The notes under the pieces: generated by a model
Told to the model about the DNA's origin: nothing
Databases searched by the model: none
What the model saw: the letters and a program-made list of their open reading frames with translations, nothing else
Assembly (NCBI GenBank): GCA_963575745.1
Contig: CAUYUJ010003025.1
Coordinates: forward strand, 203,207-238,206
Direction: 5' to 3'
Source of the DNA: Prorocentrum cordatum
Taxonomy: Eukaryota; Sar; Dinophyceae; Prorocentrales; Prorocentraceae
Length of the DNA stretch: 35,000 bases
In this document: piece after piece, positions 1-11,084 of the stretch
Layout of the letters: every line of letters starts with the position of its first letter
How positions within the stretch are numbered: position 1 is the stretch's first letter
Made by a program: the position numbers and the translations under genes

Positions 1-43
1 TGTGTGCGCGTGTGTGTGTGTGGTGCGTGCGTGCGTTTCGCTC
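1..43. repeat. TG/CG-rich simple repeat, end of a longer tract
   Basis: Short run of TG, CG and GTGC units touching the window edge. It directly precedes the first retroelement copy, just as the 8577-9330 tract precedes the second, so it is probably the tail of a longer tract lying outside the window. Confidence 0.8.
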
Positions 44-892
44 GCGGGCGCGCGCGCGCGCCGCCGCTCCTTCGGCGAGCCGCCCGCCCTCTCGCGCAGG
101 TTCTTCTCCCCCTTCTGCCCCGCGGATTGGCCGCAGGAAGGACCTGGGCCGCGCCCCGCGCTCGGGATTTGAGCGCGGGTCGCGCCGCGCGCGCGCGCCG
201 CCGTCGTTCGCCGGTTCTTTCTCTCCCTCCCCCCCCCCCGTCCTCTTCCCCCTCCCGCTTTCTCCTGTGTGCCTGCCCTCTGTGCTCGTCCCTCGTGGCC
301 CGCCCCCCCCCCCGCTGCTCGCTTGCGCTCGTTGCCCCTCGTGGCTCGCTCGTGCGCCGTGGCTGCTCTTGCTGCTCGCTCGCCTGCGCGTTCGCGCGTT
401 CGTTCGTCGCTGCGTTCTGTTTCGCGTCCGCCGTTGTCGTCGCCTTGTCGCCCTCGCGTTCGGTTGTCGCTGTTTCTCGCGTGGGGTCGTCCTGGCTTGT
501 GCTTGTCGGCGCGCTTGCTCGCTCACTCGGCGTCGCGTTGCTTCGCGGTTCCCGTCGCCGTCGCCCCTGCGTGCCCCCTTTGCTTTCCCCTTCCGCCGCC
601 CGCTGCTTGTTGGCGCGTGGTGTGCTGCTTCTGCCTTCGTGCCTGGCGGCTGCCTGCTTGCCTGCCCGCCCCCTCGTCGTTTTGCCGGCGGCTCGTTCTT
701 CTCGGGCGCTGGCCCTCGCCGGCGCGTGCCTTGTGGGCACCTCGCTCGCGTCGACTCGGCCTTCTGGCCAGGCTGCATGCTGGGCAGCGGCCCCACTGGT
801 CTGGGGCGTTCCCTCTGTCTTGTGCAGGTGCTGGCCCCAGGGCCCCCAGGGTGCGCGTCTTCCGCGTGGGGCTGAGCGCAGGCCCTCGTTCC

Positions 893-1625
893 TGGGGGGG
901 CGCTGGCCCCGGGATCCCTGTCTTGGGTAGGGCGCAGGCCCCGGGACCCAATCGTGCTAAGGGGGAGGGCGCAGGCCCCTGGATCCTTGTGTCGGGTAGG
1001 GCGCAGGCCCCAGGACCCAATCGCGCTAGGGGGAGGGCGCAGGCCCCTGGATCCCTGTGTCGGGCAGGGCGCAGGCCCCAGGACCCCGTCTCGTGGCGCG
1101 CAGCCTTCATCTTGGGAAGGCCCCAGGGCCTTGTCTCGGGTTGGGCGCTGACCTCAGGTTCCTTGTCTTGGGTAGGGCGCAGGCCCCAGCTCCCAGTCGT
1201 GCGTGGGGGAGGGCGCAGGCCCCTGGATCCCTGTCTTGGGCAGGGCGCAGGCCCCTGGACCCAATCGTGCTAGGGGGAGGGCGCAGGCCCCTGGATCCTT
1301 GTGTCGGGTGGGGCGCAGGCCCCAGGACCCCGTCTGGCTGGGCACTGCTCTCATCTTGGGATGGCCCCAGGGCCCTGTCTCGGGTCGGGCGCAGGCCTCA
1401 GGTCCTTGTCTTGGGCAAGGCGCAGGCCCCAGCTCCCAATCGTGCGCGGGGGGGGCGCGGGCCCCTGGATCCTTGTCTTGGGCGGGGCGCAGGCCCCAGG
1501 ACCCAATCGTGCTAAGGGGGAGGGCGCAGGCCTTAGGATCCCTGTGTCGGGCAGGGCGCAGGCCCCAGGACCCCGTCTGGCTGGGCTCAGGCTTCTTCGT
1601 GGGAGTGCCCCTGGGCTTTCTTGGG
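893..1625 (+). repeat. GC-rich minisatellite inside the element (copy 1)
   Basis: Tandem units built around GGGCGCAGGCCCC followed by (A/T)GGA(A/T)CC, alternating with blocks containing CCCAATCGTGCTA or CCTTGTGTCGGG. Half-units are roughly 35-45 bases. The same array is in copy 2 with a small net length change, so it belongs to the element rather than to the insertion site. All frames are open through it because of its composition; I do not call it coding. Confidence 0.85.
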
Positions 1626-1789
1626 TTCGGCGCTGGCCCCTGGTCCTTGTCTCGGTTGTGGGCGTTATCCCCATCTCGTGTGGGGCGCTGGCCCTGGTGG
1701 CCACGTCTTGGGGGCCCCGCGCCGTCTCTGTCCTGCGCGCGCTCGCGCGGGCAGCTCGCCAAGTTCGCGAGCCCCGGCAGTCTCGCGCC

Positions 1790-3480
1790 GCGCGGCACCG
1801 CCTTTCGCGACGGGCGACCTCGGCAGTTTTCTTGGCGCCTTGGACGGCGCGTCGGCGCGCGACGCCAGTTGGCTCGAAGCCACGGTGGGCGCGCTCAAGG
1901 GCCAGGGGGTGGCGACGATCGCCGATTTAGAGGGCGCGGCATTCGAGGATTTTTCCTCTGCTGACAAGGAGCTGGGCGCCGCGCAGAAGCGCCTCGTGCG
2001 CGCGGGGATCGCCGCGGCGAGCGCGCCGGCGCCGGTGGCTGGGGGCTCGGCGGCGGCCGCCCTTCCAGCGCCCTCGGCGGCGGAGAACGCGGCCGCCCTC
2101 TTGGCCGCGCTCAAGACGGGCACCAACGAGGCGCAAGCGGTCTCGCCGCGATTTCGGGCTCGCGCGGCCCCGCGCAGCGCTTTCGCAGGAGAAGCCGGTC
2201 CGCGTACTCTGGGCCCCTATCCTCGGCAAGGCGTCGCTGGCCAACCTGCCGCGAGAGTTCTGGCCCAGGCGCGTTCGCGCGCGCGCTGGCTTTGGCGTTT
2301 CGTGCCGTGCGCCGGTTGCTCCGACTTGCTTGACTTGTTGAACGCGGAAGTCGCGAAGCGGCAGAAAAAGGAATCTTGCGAGGAAGCGCGCGTATTCTTG
2401 TGTGCGGACATCCGCGAGTGGGTGCCCGATTGGGCCCGCTCGGGCCCTCGCGACGTCGAGGATGAGGCCGACGCGTCGAGCAGCGCCAGCAAAGATATTC
2501 GGGACCTCGCCAAGGCTCGTTGCCCGCGCGCGTCGCCGGCTCTGCCTCGCCCGCGCACGGGCGCTCGCCCCGCGGGAAGTTGCGGCGGTGAAGAAGGGGC
2601 CCGAGAAGAAGGCCTTCTTGACCCTATGCCAATGGAAGCTGGCGTGGGACCGGTGCCATCAGCCCCGTCGCGCGCCCCCCCCGCGCGCGCCTGTAATCGC
2701 GCCGAGCGCGGCAGGTTCGCGATCGCGCTCGTCGCCACGGGGCAGCTCGCGCTGGCTGAGACGGTCGCGCATCGCGGCAACTGCTTGAATATTGCAGTTC
2801 AGGCCGCACGCGCGCGTTCTTCTCGTTGCATTCAGTTCGCCGCGCGTTCCGTGCAGGCCGCGGCTTCGAAGCGCCGCGTGCACCTCGGCATCGCGTACGA
2901 CGAGGAGGCGCGCAAGGCGCGCCTCCGCGTTCGCGCCTGCGCGGCGCCCCGCGTTCGCGCTGGCGCGGCGCAGCTATGGGCCGAGCAGCTGCGCTCGGGG
3001 GGGCCCAGATTTCAAGTTGGGGAAAGCGATCCTGCGGGTCGACCCGCGCGCCCGGCAGCTAGCGCGGGATGCTTGCGACAAGGATGACGGCGCCTCCCAC
3101 GCGACGGCGAGCGTCGCGCCGCGCGGCTTTGCTTCCCCCCCCCCCCCCCCTTTCTCAGCCGTTTCCGCGCGCGCAGGCGCAAGCGGCCCGCGCCCCCGAG
3201 AAGGGGCGCGGGGCGGGCGGCGCTGGCCAGCCGTGGCGCCCCGCGCAGAACTGGAGCAGCGGTTCTTGGGACAAGTGGCCGAAAGGACAGAAGCGCGAGC
3301 GCTCGTGGGGCGGCGATTGGCAGAGAAAGGACGCGCGGAAGCCAAGGGCACCGCCGCGCCCGGCGAAGCGCTGAGCGCCGCTCCCGCCAGGCGCGCGCGA
3401 GCCCCCGAAGTGGTGGAGCCCTTCAGCCGTCAAAACGGCTCGCGCGCTAAGCTGGTTTCCGCCCGCGCCGGGTCTGGGCC
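1790..3480 (+). pseudogene. gag-like region of DIRS-like element, frameshifted
   Basis: The best coding signal starts near 1800 in the frame reading GDLGSFLGALDG, followed by an alanine-rich helical segment, so this is a plausible capsid-like N-terminal region. Near 2140 the credible reading moves to another frame (ALSQEKPVRVLW, then GKASLANLPREFWP). It returns to the first frame for LCADIREWVPDWARSG (about 2400) and switches again for KKGPEKKAFLTLCQWK (about 2595). These switches imply several small indels. No zinc knuckle is visible. Assignment as gag rests on position upstream of RT, not on a recognised domain. The same arrangement is in copy 2. Confidence 0.5.
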
Positions 3481-5350
3481 GTGACCCGGGCGCGCGCGCG
3501 CGTTCTACGCCGTGGCGCAAAAAATTGCCCCGTGCGCTCTGCGCGTGCCGTCGCGCGCGCCGGGACATGCCGCGTGCGTTTTTGCCGCGGGGGTCGCCTC
3601 GCCTTGCCAGGCCGCGCTGCGCGTGCCAGGCCTCGCCGTGGCCGTGGCCAGCCAGGGCGGGGCGTGCGGGGGAGTTCCGCGGGGCAGCGATTGGGCGGTT
3701 TTGCAACGCTTTGGCGCCTTATCCACGTCCGCTGTTTGCAATCGTGCGCGGTGCCGGCCGTGCCGGTGCCGCCCCCGCCGCCGCCCGCATCTGGCGCGCG
3801 GAAGCGGGCGGCGCCTGGGGCTGCAAGCGTCGTCGTCAAATCTCGCAAGGCGCGCGTTGTCCCTGCGCTCGGTCGCGGGCGCGCCGGCGGCGCGTGTCAG
3901 GCGATGCTGGCGCCGCCAGCGCCGCCGGGGCCGCAGTTCGGGAGCGATTGGTCTCGGCGTTGCAGCGACAGCCGCTGGCGCGACATCTGCGTCGCCGCAG
4001 GCAGCAGTAGCGGCGGCGACGCGGAGAAACTCACCTTTCTGGCAAGGGCGCTGGACGGCAACCCCGCGCTCTGGGGCAAGTGGCGCCCCGCCGCGGCCTC
4101 GGCTCTGCCGCCCACTGCCGCGGGGGCAGCGCGGTGGGCCGCGCAGACCGCCCCCGCCGATGCGGTGGCATTCCGCGAGCGCGCACTCGCGGCACTTCGC
4201 CAGAGGGGTCGGGCTCTTCGGGCCAGTGGCGCCGTGGAAGAATGGTTCCAAGGCGTGGACCCCGCCATGCGGCGCGTCGCACAGCACGTGAACGGGCCTC
4301 TCTGCGCAGAAATCGCGGAGCGCATTGCCTTCTGCGACCCAGGCTGCGTAGAGTTCTTCAGGACGGGGGCGCCCCTCGTCGGCCAGCTCCCGCGGTCGGG
4401 CCACGGCAGCCAAGAGGTGTTTCCACCCCGTTTGGGCATCGCGGAGCTGCTGGGCAACGCCGAGTCGGCAAATCGCGACATTTCCTCCAGTCTCCGCGAC
4501 GGCGCGCACGGCGATGCCATCCTTCGCAAGACAAGGGACGAGTCCGCGCTGGGGCGAATCAGCTACCCGGTGCCGCTCCGCGACGCGTGCGTGGAAGGGG
4601 CCGTCATAGCTCCGAGGTTTGCGGTGGAGCAGTTGCGTGAAGACGGGTCCTCGAAACCCCGGTTGGTCGACGACATGACCAACGCAAGGATTAACGAGGC
4701 GACGCGCCCTCAGGAACGGCTCCACCACGACGCCGTTGACGCGCTCTTCGAGGCAGCTCGCTTCTTCCAGGAAGTCGCGGGGCGGGCACCCGCCCTCTGG
4801 AAGGCAGACATCGACGAAAGGCGTGCCCATTCGCGCTGAGCACCGCCGATTCGCCTGCAGCGCCGCCGGGCAGGTCTGGGCGGCGCAGCACGCGGCAGCG
4901 CCCTTCGGGGCCACGCCATCGGTGCAGAGCTGGGCGCGAGAGGGCGCCTTCATCGCGGACTCGGCGCGCGTGCTCTTGCGGATCGCCGCACCGCGATACG
5001 CGGATGATTATTCCGGGCCAGATCACCCCGAAATGGTGGAACAGGCAGCAGCGCAGTTGGCGGAGCTAATTCAGCTGATGCTCGGCCCGGGCGCGGTGGC
5101 GCCAGACGAGATCGCCCGGGGGTCTCCGCTGGTCATCCTCGGCTTCGAAATCAAGGCGGGGCGGCCAGGGCGCGACGCGTCGGCCGGCCGGCTGCGCGCA
5201 ACGCCAGGTGCTGCCACGCGCTTTCTGCGCGCGGCCCTCGCCCGCCAAGACCGCCAAGTGGCGGCGCGTCTCCGGCGGAGCGCATGCGACGCGCGCCCTC
5301 GCGCCAGGCTGATCGCGTGCCCTCCCAAAGTGTTTCGGGACTTTGTGTTC
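3481..5350 (+). pseudogene. reverse transcriptase region of DIRS-like element, frameshifted
   Basis: One frame runs from 3481 to 4839 and carries a pre-RT segment and then RT fingers-like sequence (SSKPRLVDDM at about 4648-4677) up to KADIDER near 4817, where the first catalytic aspartate motif (normally D-x-D-x-A-Y-R) is expected. The reading then jumps to the next frame at VPIRAEH (about 4822), with the A-Y-R residues missing, which fits a small deletion. That second frame carries the RT active-site box YADD at 4997-5008, then LVILGFEIK. Both aspartate-bearing motifs are therefore visible but separated by a frameshift, so an active RT is unlikely. Copy 2 contains only the part upstream of this break. 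Confidence 0.8.
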
Positions 5351-5639
5351 GCTGTGCAGTTGCGTCATCCAAGCTGGCCGGGGGCTTGGCTTGGGCGGCG
5401 TCGCATCTCTTCCGCCGCCTGGGGCGCGCTCTGCTCAGGCGCGGCGCTGCGCCCGCGCGCCCGGAGGGGGGCGGGGCGCAGCGCCCCGTGCTCGCAGGCC
5501 GTTGTACGCGCAATCGCATCGCGGGGCATCGAAGGCACATAAGCCGTTGATGCTAGCCCTGCAGTGGTGGCGCGAGGCCTTGGCCATGGACTTGTGTCAG
5601 GCGCGTTCGTGGGCCGACAAGGCGCGGCCCCGCGCAGCC

Positions 5640-6100
5640 CTCTTCGTGGACGCGTCGGGCCAACCACCGTGCGTGGCCGCGGTGCTCGTCGCCGCCTCGG
5701 GCATCCGGTTCATGTCTATGCGCGTCCCGGAGTCCTTGATGGCGGTGTTCGAGCGTCGCCGTGACAACCAGATTCAGGAGCTGGAGCTCCTGCCCATCGC
5801 GCTGGGCATGTGCACCTTTGCAGGCACTGCATTCGCGCGCGTCTGCCCGCGCCGGCGGGCAGTTCCGGCCCCCCGCCCTCGTTCGCTCAGGGGTATTGCA
5901 AGGTTGCGATTTGCATATTTACAGTGACAATGCCGGCGCGGAGCCTTGCCTGCGGAAGGGCGCCGCGAAATCCTTCGACCACTCGTGCATCGCCCACTCC
6001 ATGTGGAGGCGCGCGGTGGAGCTCGACGTCGACCTCGCCGTGCTTCGCGTGCCCACTGCTGAGAATCTCGCCGATCTGCCTTCTCGGCGAGCCCGCGCGC
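5640..6100 (+). pseudogene. RNase H domain of DIRS-like element, frameshifted
   Basis: The expected RNase H acidic residues are visible: VDASG at about 5646-5660 (first Asp), QELELLPIALGM from about 5775 (Glu), YSDNAG around 5926 (second Asp), and the closing PTAENLADLPSRR (about 6054-6090). The first two motifs lie in one frame and the last two in another, so an indel sits near 5830-5900. It lies directly downstream of the RT as in DIRS and Ty3-like pol regions. No methyltransferase-like domain, found in some DIRS elements, was recognised between this and the recombinase. Confidence 0.75.
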
Positions 6101-6478
6101 GCCTGCGCGGCGCGGCGGGCTGGCCGCGGGCGCTGCGCATTGCAGGGGGGGCGACGCGCTCCTGCTACGCATCGGCGCGGTGCGCGCGCGCCCGTGGCTC
6201 GACGAAGCGCTCTGGCACGCGGACGCATAGAGCGCTCTGTCTGTGGCGCGCCTCTTCGGCTAGACTGTGCGCCATGAAGCGCCCGGGTGCCTTCTTGCGT
6301 GTCGGGGCGCTCGCGTTTCTGAAATTTGTCGCCGCGGCTGGGCGCGCGGCGCGCCGCCGCGCCTGTCATCTCAGGGCCCCGCGCTTGTCGCGAGCGGGGG
6401 GCGCGCGGATAGCGCGTCACGCGCGTCGCTCGCCTTGTCTGTTGCGCCTCGCGGCTTTATGTCTCTCTTCGTTGAGTT

Positions 6479-7963
6479 GTGCTCCTTCCGCCCGTCAGCG
6501 CCCAGGTCGGCCGTTGCCTGGGCAGCCGACTTCCTGGCCGAGAACGGCTGCGCGCGCTTGCGAACTCCTCGGCGCGGGCCCCGCAGATCTTGAGGGGTGG
6601 CCAGCCACCGCGCAGGCCGATGTCGAGGTCCTGCATGACTTACTCAGGACTGCCAAGGTTGCTGCGCGCCGAGGCTGGGCAGCGCGCGGGTTTTCGGCGC
6701 GCGCTGCCCCCCCCCCCCACCCCCGCCGCGCGTGCCCCGGAGGCGCGCCCGCCCCCGCGGGCGCGGCAGCTGGCGGGCACGCGCCCGCCCGCAGCCGGTC
6801 GCCGGCGGCACGCGCGGCGCCGGGCGCTCTGGTTGCACCCGGGCCGCCACAGGCGCGCGTCATTTCCCGCGCGCGCTCGCTTGTTCCTTGCGCGCCGTGG
6901 CTCGCGAGGCGCCCGTCCCCAGCGTCCTCGACCGCCTGGTTGCGCCGATCGCGCGGCCCGTGACGCGCGGGCCCCGGGCGGCGGTCGCCGAGGCCGCTGC
7001 GCGCCTCCGCAGTCCGGCAGATGCGGCCCGTTGGCGGGAGGAGGAACGTTTTCGCGCTATGCTGCAACCATGCGCGCGGTCGCTCCCATGCGTGAGAAGC
7101 GGCCTCAAGTGTTGGGAAGCCTTCTGCGTCAGAGTGCCCCTGGTCGCCCGGGGCGCCCTCTTTCGCTGCGGGGAGACGTGCGCAAATTATTGCAGCTACG
7201 TCAAAGTCGGTTGCCTCCTGTCTGGGGTTTGCGTCGTCGCGTTCGACCGCCCCGAGGTCAGGCGCGCGCGCGCGCCGCCGTCCGGGCGCGGGCCGATTGG
7301 ACTCCGCGCCCCCGCTTGTTCATCAGAAAGTGCGCAATCGCCGCGCTGGTCGAGTTGGGCGCGCGCCGCCCCGAGTGGCTCCGCGCTTCGTTGCTTTTCC
7401 TCTTCGCCTGCGCGTTTCTGCTGAGGGTTCTCAGCGAGGCGTTGCCGGCCGTGCGCGTGGCCGACGCTGGCGACGCGCCACGCCTTCAGGCGGCGCTCGT
7501 GCTTGGCGAAGCGAAACTCACGCTGCTGCTGCGGCGGCGGAAAAACCGGGCGCAGGTCAGTCGCCTGACGCGGAGGTGCTGGTGCGCATCGCGCCGCGCT
7601 ACGTGCCCCGTGCACACCCTGGGCCCCTGGGTGGCGCGATGCGGCCTGGGCCGCGGGCTCTTCGGGGGCATCTCGGCGGCTGCTGCGCTGCGGACCCTGC
7701 GCGAGATGCTCGCTGCCCTCGGTGTCCAGGGGGCAGATCTGTTTCGGTTGCATGACCTCCGCAGGGGCCACGCCAAGGACCTGCAGGAGGCAGGCGCGAC
7801 GCTTGCCGAGATTCTCGCGGCCGTGGAGCGGCGGCCCTGCGCCTTCATGGCGCATCTCGACCGTGACGATATGGAAAGGGGCGCGGCCGTGGAGGCGGGG
7901 CCACGCGCCCTCCGCCCGCGCCGCGTCGCATTGTACGCGCCAGGCGCACATGCTGGAGTCTGA
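6479..7963 (+). pseudogene. tyrosine recombinase of DIRS-like element, nucleophile position His
   Basis: Frame ending TGA at 7961-7963. Only the last 230 or so residues look like recombinase; the start at 6479 is simply where the frame opens. Motifs of the R-K-HxxR-Y family: LLRVLSEAL with Arg at 7424-7426; LRRRKNRAQ (Lys); HDLRRGHAKDL with His at 7751-7753 and Arg at 7760-7762; then CAFMAHLDRDDME at the end. In related dinoflagellate copies, as I remember them, the last motif has Tyr where this one has His (codon CAT, 7853-7855). A single T-to-C change would give this, so the copy is probably catalytically dead. The recombinase would normally integrate the circular cDNA. Confidence 0.75.
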
Positions 7964-8576
7964 TGCGGACGAGGATGCCCGTTAGGCGCCGGTGGCCAGC
8001 GCCGCCACGTTCCGCTCCTTGCGCGTGGGCGCGCGCGCGCGCGCGACGGCGCCCGTGCTCTGCCTCCGCGCGATCGGCAGCGGGTGTGCGCGCGCGCTGC
8101 CGGCCCGTGTCGCCCGCGTGCCGTGTGGCATTGGGTCTGCGCGCAGGCGTGGCGCGAGGCCGCCCATGCGGCGGCGCGTCGGGCCTGGGCCCGTCGCAGC
8201 CGCCCACGGGGGGCAGCCTCGCGCCGCGCCGCTCCCACCGACGGCGGCAGCAGGCGGGGTCGAGGCCCTGCGCGCGCGGCTCGATTTGTGGCAGGCCCAC
8301 AGCGGCAGGTGCGCTCGAAGACGCAGACGCCCACCGTTGTGGGCGGGCACAAATCGGCCACGGTTGCGCGTAGGTCGCGCGCGCGGCAGTGCGACGCGAC
8401 CGCGGCCTCGCTGCGCAGGCGCGGGCCATCGCGCCGTCGCGCGCCAGGGTTGCGTCGCCGCAGGGGGGGGGGGGGCTGCCCCAGGCGGCGCGTGCGCTTC
8501 GCAAGTGATTTGCAATTTGCAGGAGGCGCCGCGCGCGCGCGCGGCGGGTGCCTCCCTGGCGCGCGTTCTTTATTTC
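7964..8576 (+). other. 3' untranslated part of DIRS-like element
   Basis: GC-rich sequence with no coding signal on either strand despite long open frames, which come from base composition. It ends with a hairpin-prone segment at 8522-8555 (GGAGGC paired with GCCTCC around an alternating GC core), then the TG tract. Confidence 0.5.
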
Positions 8577-8670
8577 TGTGCGTGCGTGTGTGTGTGTATG
8601 TGTGTGTGTGATGTGTGAATGTGAATGTGTGTGTGTGTGTGTGTTTGTGAATGTGTGTGTGTGTGTGTGC

Positions 8671-8705
<35 letters not shown>

Positions 8706-9330
8706 TGTGGGTGTGGGTGTGGGTGTGGTTGTGGGTGTGGGTGTGGGTGTGTGGTGTGTGTGTTGTGTGGTGTGTGGTGTGTGGTGTGTGGTGTGTGGTG
8801 TGTGGTGTGTGGTGTGTGGTGTGTGGTGTGTGGTGTGTGGTGTGTGGTGTGTGGTGTGTGGCGTGTGGTGTGTGGTGTGTGGTGTGTGGTGTGTGGTGTG
8901 TGGTGATTGGTGATTGGTGTGTGGTGTGTTGTGTGTGGGTGTGTGTGTGCGTGTGCGTGTGTGTGCGTGTGTGTGCGTGTGTGTGCGTGTGTGTGCGTGT
9001 GTGTGTGTGCGTGTTGTGCGTGTGTGTGTGTGCGTGTGTGTGCGTGTGTGTGTGTGTGTGCGTGTGTGTGTGTGTGCGTTGTGTTTGTGTGTTGTGTTGT
9101 GTGTGTCTGTGTGTGGTGTGTTGGTGTGTGTATAGTGTGTTGGTGTGTGTATGTGTGTGTATGTGTGTGTGCGCGTGTGTGCGCGGCGTGTGTGTGTGTG
9201 TGTGTGTTGTGGGCGGGCGGGGCGGGCGGGCGGGCGGGCGGGCGGGCGGGCGGGCGGGCGGGCGGGCGGCGGGCGTGCGTGCGTGCGTGCGTGCGTGTGC
9301 GTGTGCGTGCGTGTGTGTGTGTGTGTGTGC
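8577..9330. repeat. compound TG-rich tract with GTGTGGT heptamers and (GGGC)n
   Basis: About 750 bases made of (TG)n, (GCGT)n, a run of about twenty 7-bp GGTGTGT units (about 8763-8905), more TG/CG repeats, a (GGGC)n block (9211-9269) and further (GCGT)n and (TG)n. It separates the two retroelement copies. The (GGGC)n block has the repeated G-runs that can form G-quadruplexes. Long minus-strand frames rich in His and Thr across it are repeat artefacts. Confidence 0.95.
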
Positions 9331-10177
9331 GGGCGCGCGCGCGCGCCGCCGCTCCTTCGGCGAGCCGCCCGCCCTCTCGCGCAGGTTCTTCTCCCCCTTC
9401 TGCCCCGCGGATTGGCCGCAGGAAGGACCTGGGCCGCGCCCCGCGCTCGGGATTTGAGCGCGGGTCGCGCCGCGCGCGCGCGCCGCCGTCGTTCGCCGGT
9501 TCTTTCTCTCCCTCCCCCCCCCCCGTCCTCTTCCCCCTCCCGCTTTCTCCTGTGTGCCTGCCCTCTGTGCTCGTCCCTCGTGGCCCGCCCCCCCCCCCGC
9601 TGCTCGCTTGCGCTCGTTGCCCCTCGTGGCTCGCTCGTGCGCCGTGGCTGCTCTTGCTGCTCGCTCGCCTGCGCGTTCGCGCGTTCGTTCGTCGCTGCGT
9701 TCTGTTTCGCGTCCGCCGTTGTCGTCGCCTTGTCGCCCTCGCGTTCGGTTGTCGCTGTTCCTCGCGCGGGGTCGTCCTGGCTTGTGCTTGTCGGCGTGCT
9801 TGCTCGCTCACTCGGCGTCGCGTTGCTTCGCGGTTCCCGTCGCCGTCGCCCCTGCGTGCCCCCTTTGCTTTCCCCTTCCGCCGCCCGCTGCTTGTTGGCG
9901 CGCGGTGTGCTGCTTCTGCCTTCGTGCCTGGCGGCTGCCTGCTTGCCTGCCCGCCCCCCCGTCGTTTTGCCGGTGGCTCGTTTTTCTTGGGCGCTGGCCC
10001 TCGCCGGCGCGTGCCTTGTGGGCACCTCGCTCGCGTCGACTCGGCCTTCTGGCCAGGCTGCATGCTGGGCAGCGGCCCCACTGGTCTGGGGCGTTCCCTC
10101 TGTTTTGTGCTGGTGCTGGCCCCAGGGCCCCCAGGGTGCGCGTCTTCCGCGTGGGGCTGAGCGCAGGCCCTCGTTCC

Positions 10178-10919
10178 TGGGGGGGCGCTGGCCCCGGGAT
10201 CCCTGTCTTGGGTAGGGCGCAGGCCCCGGGACCCAATCGTGCTAAGGGGGAGGGCGCAGGCCTCTGGATCCTTGTGTCGGGTAGGGCGCAGGCCCCAGGA
10301 CCCAATCGCGCTAGGGGGAGGGCGCAGGCCCTTGGATCCCTGTGTCGGGCAGGGCGCAGGCCCCAGGACCCCGTCTCGTGGCGCGCAGCCTTCATCTTGG
10401 GAAGGCCCCAGGGCCTTGTCTCGGGTTGGGCGCTGACCTCAGGTTCCTTGTCTTGGGTAGGGCGCAGGCCCCAGCTCCCAGTCGTGCGCGGGGGAGGGCG
10501 CAGGCCCCTGGATCCCTGTCTTGGGCAGGGCGCAGGCCCCTGGACCCAATCGTGCTAGGGGGAGGGCGCAGGCCCCTGGATCCTTGTGTCGGGTGGGGCG
10601 CAGGCCCCAGGACCCCGTCTGGCTGGGCACTGCTCTCATCTTGGGATGGCCCCAGGGCCCTGTCTCGGGTTGGGCGCTGACCTGGACCTCAGGTTCCTTG
10701 TCTTGGGTAAGGCGCAGGCCCCAGCTCCCAGTCGTGCGTGGGGGGGGGGCGCGGGCCCCTGGATCCTTGTCTTGGGCAGGGCGCAGGCCCCAGGACCCAA
10801 CCGTGTTAAGGGGGAGGGCGCAGGCCCTAGGATCCCTGTGTCGGGCAGGGCGCAGGCCCCAGGACCCCGTCTGGCTGGGCTCAGGCTTCTTCGTGGGAGT
10901 GCCCCTGGGCTTTCTTGGG
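10178..10919 (+). repeat. GC-rich minisatellite inside the element (copy 2)
   Basis: Counterpart of 893-1625, same GGGCGCAGGCCCC units, with a net gain of about nine bases and scattered substitutions relative to copy 1. Confidence 0.85.
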
Positions 10920-11084
10920 TTCGGCGCTGGCCCCTGGTCCTTGTCTCGGTTATGGGCGTTATCCCCATCTCGTGTGGGGCGCTGGCCCTGGTGGCCACGT
11001 CTTGGGGGCCCCGCGCCGCCTCTGTCCTGTGCGCGCTCGCGCGGGCAGCTCGCCAAGTTCGCGAGCCCCGGCAGTCTCGCGCCG

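Larger units (their letters stand above)
44..8556 (+). mobile_element. DIRS-like tyrosine-recombinase retroelement, copy 1 (degenerate)
   Basis: GC-rich element with, in order, a low-complexity leader (44-890), an internal minisatellite (893-1625), a gag-like region (about 1790-3480), an RT region (3481-5350), RNase H (5640-6100) and a tyrosine recombinase (about 7290-7963), then a 3' untranslated stretch. Gag-RT-RH-YR order with a recombinase in place of a DDE integrase is the signature of DIRS-type elements. The 5' limit is the first base shared with copy 2 (44 matches 9329). The 3' limit is less sure: I placed it where GC-rich sequence gives way to the TG tract, just after a GC-rich hairpin at 8522-8555. 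No long terminal repeats or clear inverted terminal repeats were seen. Each coding domain is split over frames, so the copy looks dead. Confidence 0.85.

Noticed and set aside
4-1273. Overlapping + strand frames in the element leader and minisatellite
   Set aside because: Several frames are open at once, as expected from GC-rich composition; repeats without frame constraint; no recognisable domain.
3505-4953. Long minus-strand frames opposite the RT region (also 12789-14024)
   Set aside because: They mirror the + strand pol frame, which has real RT motifs; typical antisense shadow in GC-rich coding DNA.
7845-10081. Long minus-strand frames rich in His/Thr
   Set aside because: They are translations of the TG/CG repeat tract and of GC-rich element sequence in antisense; no motif or domain.
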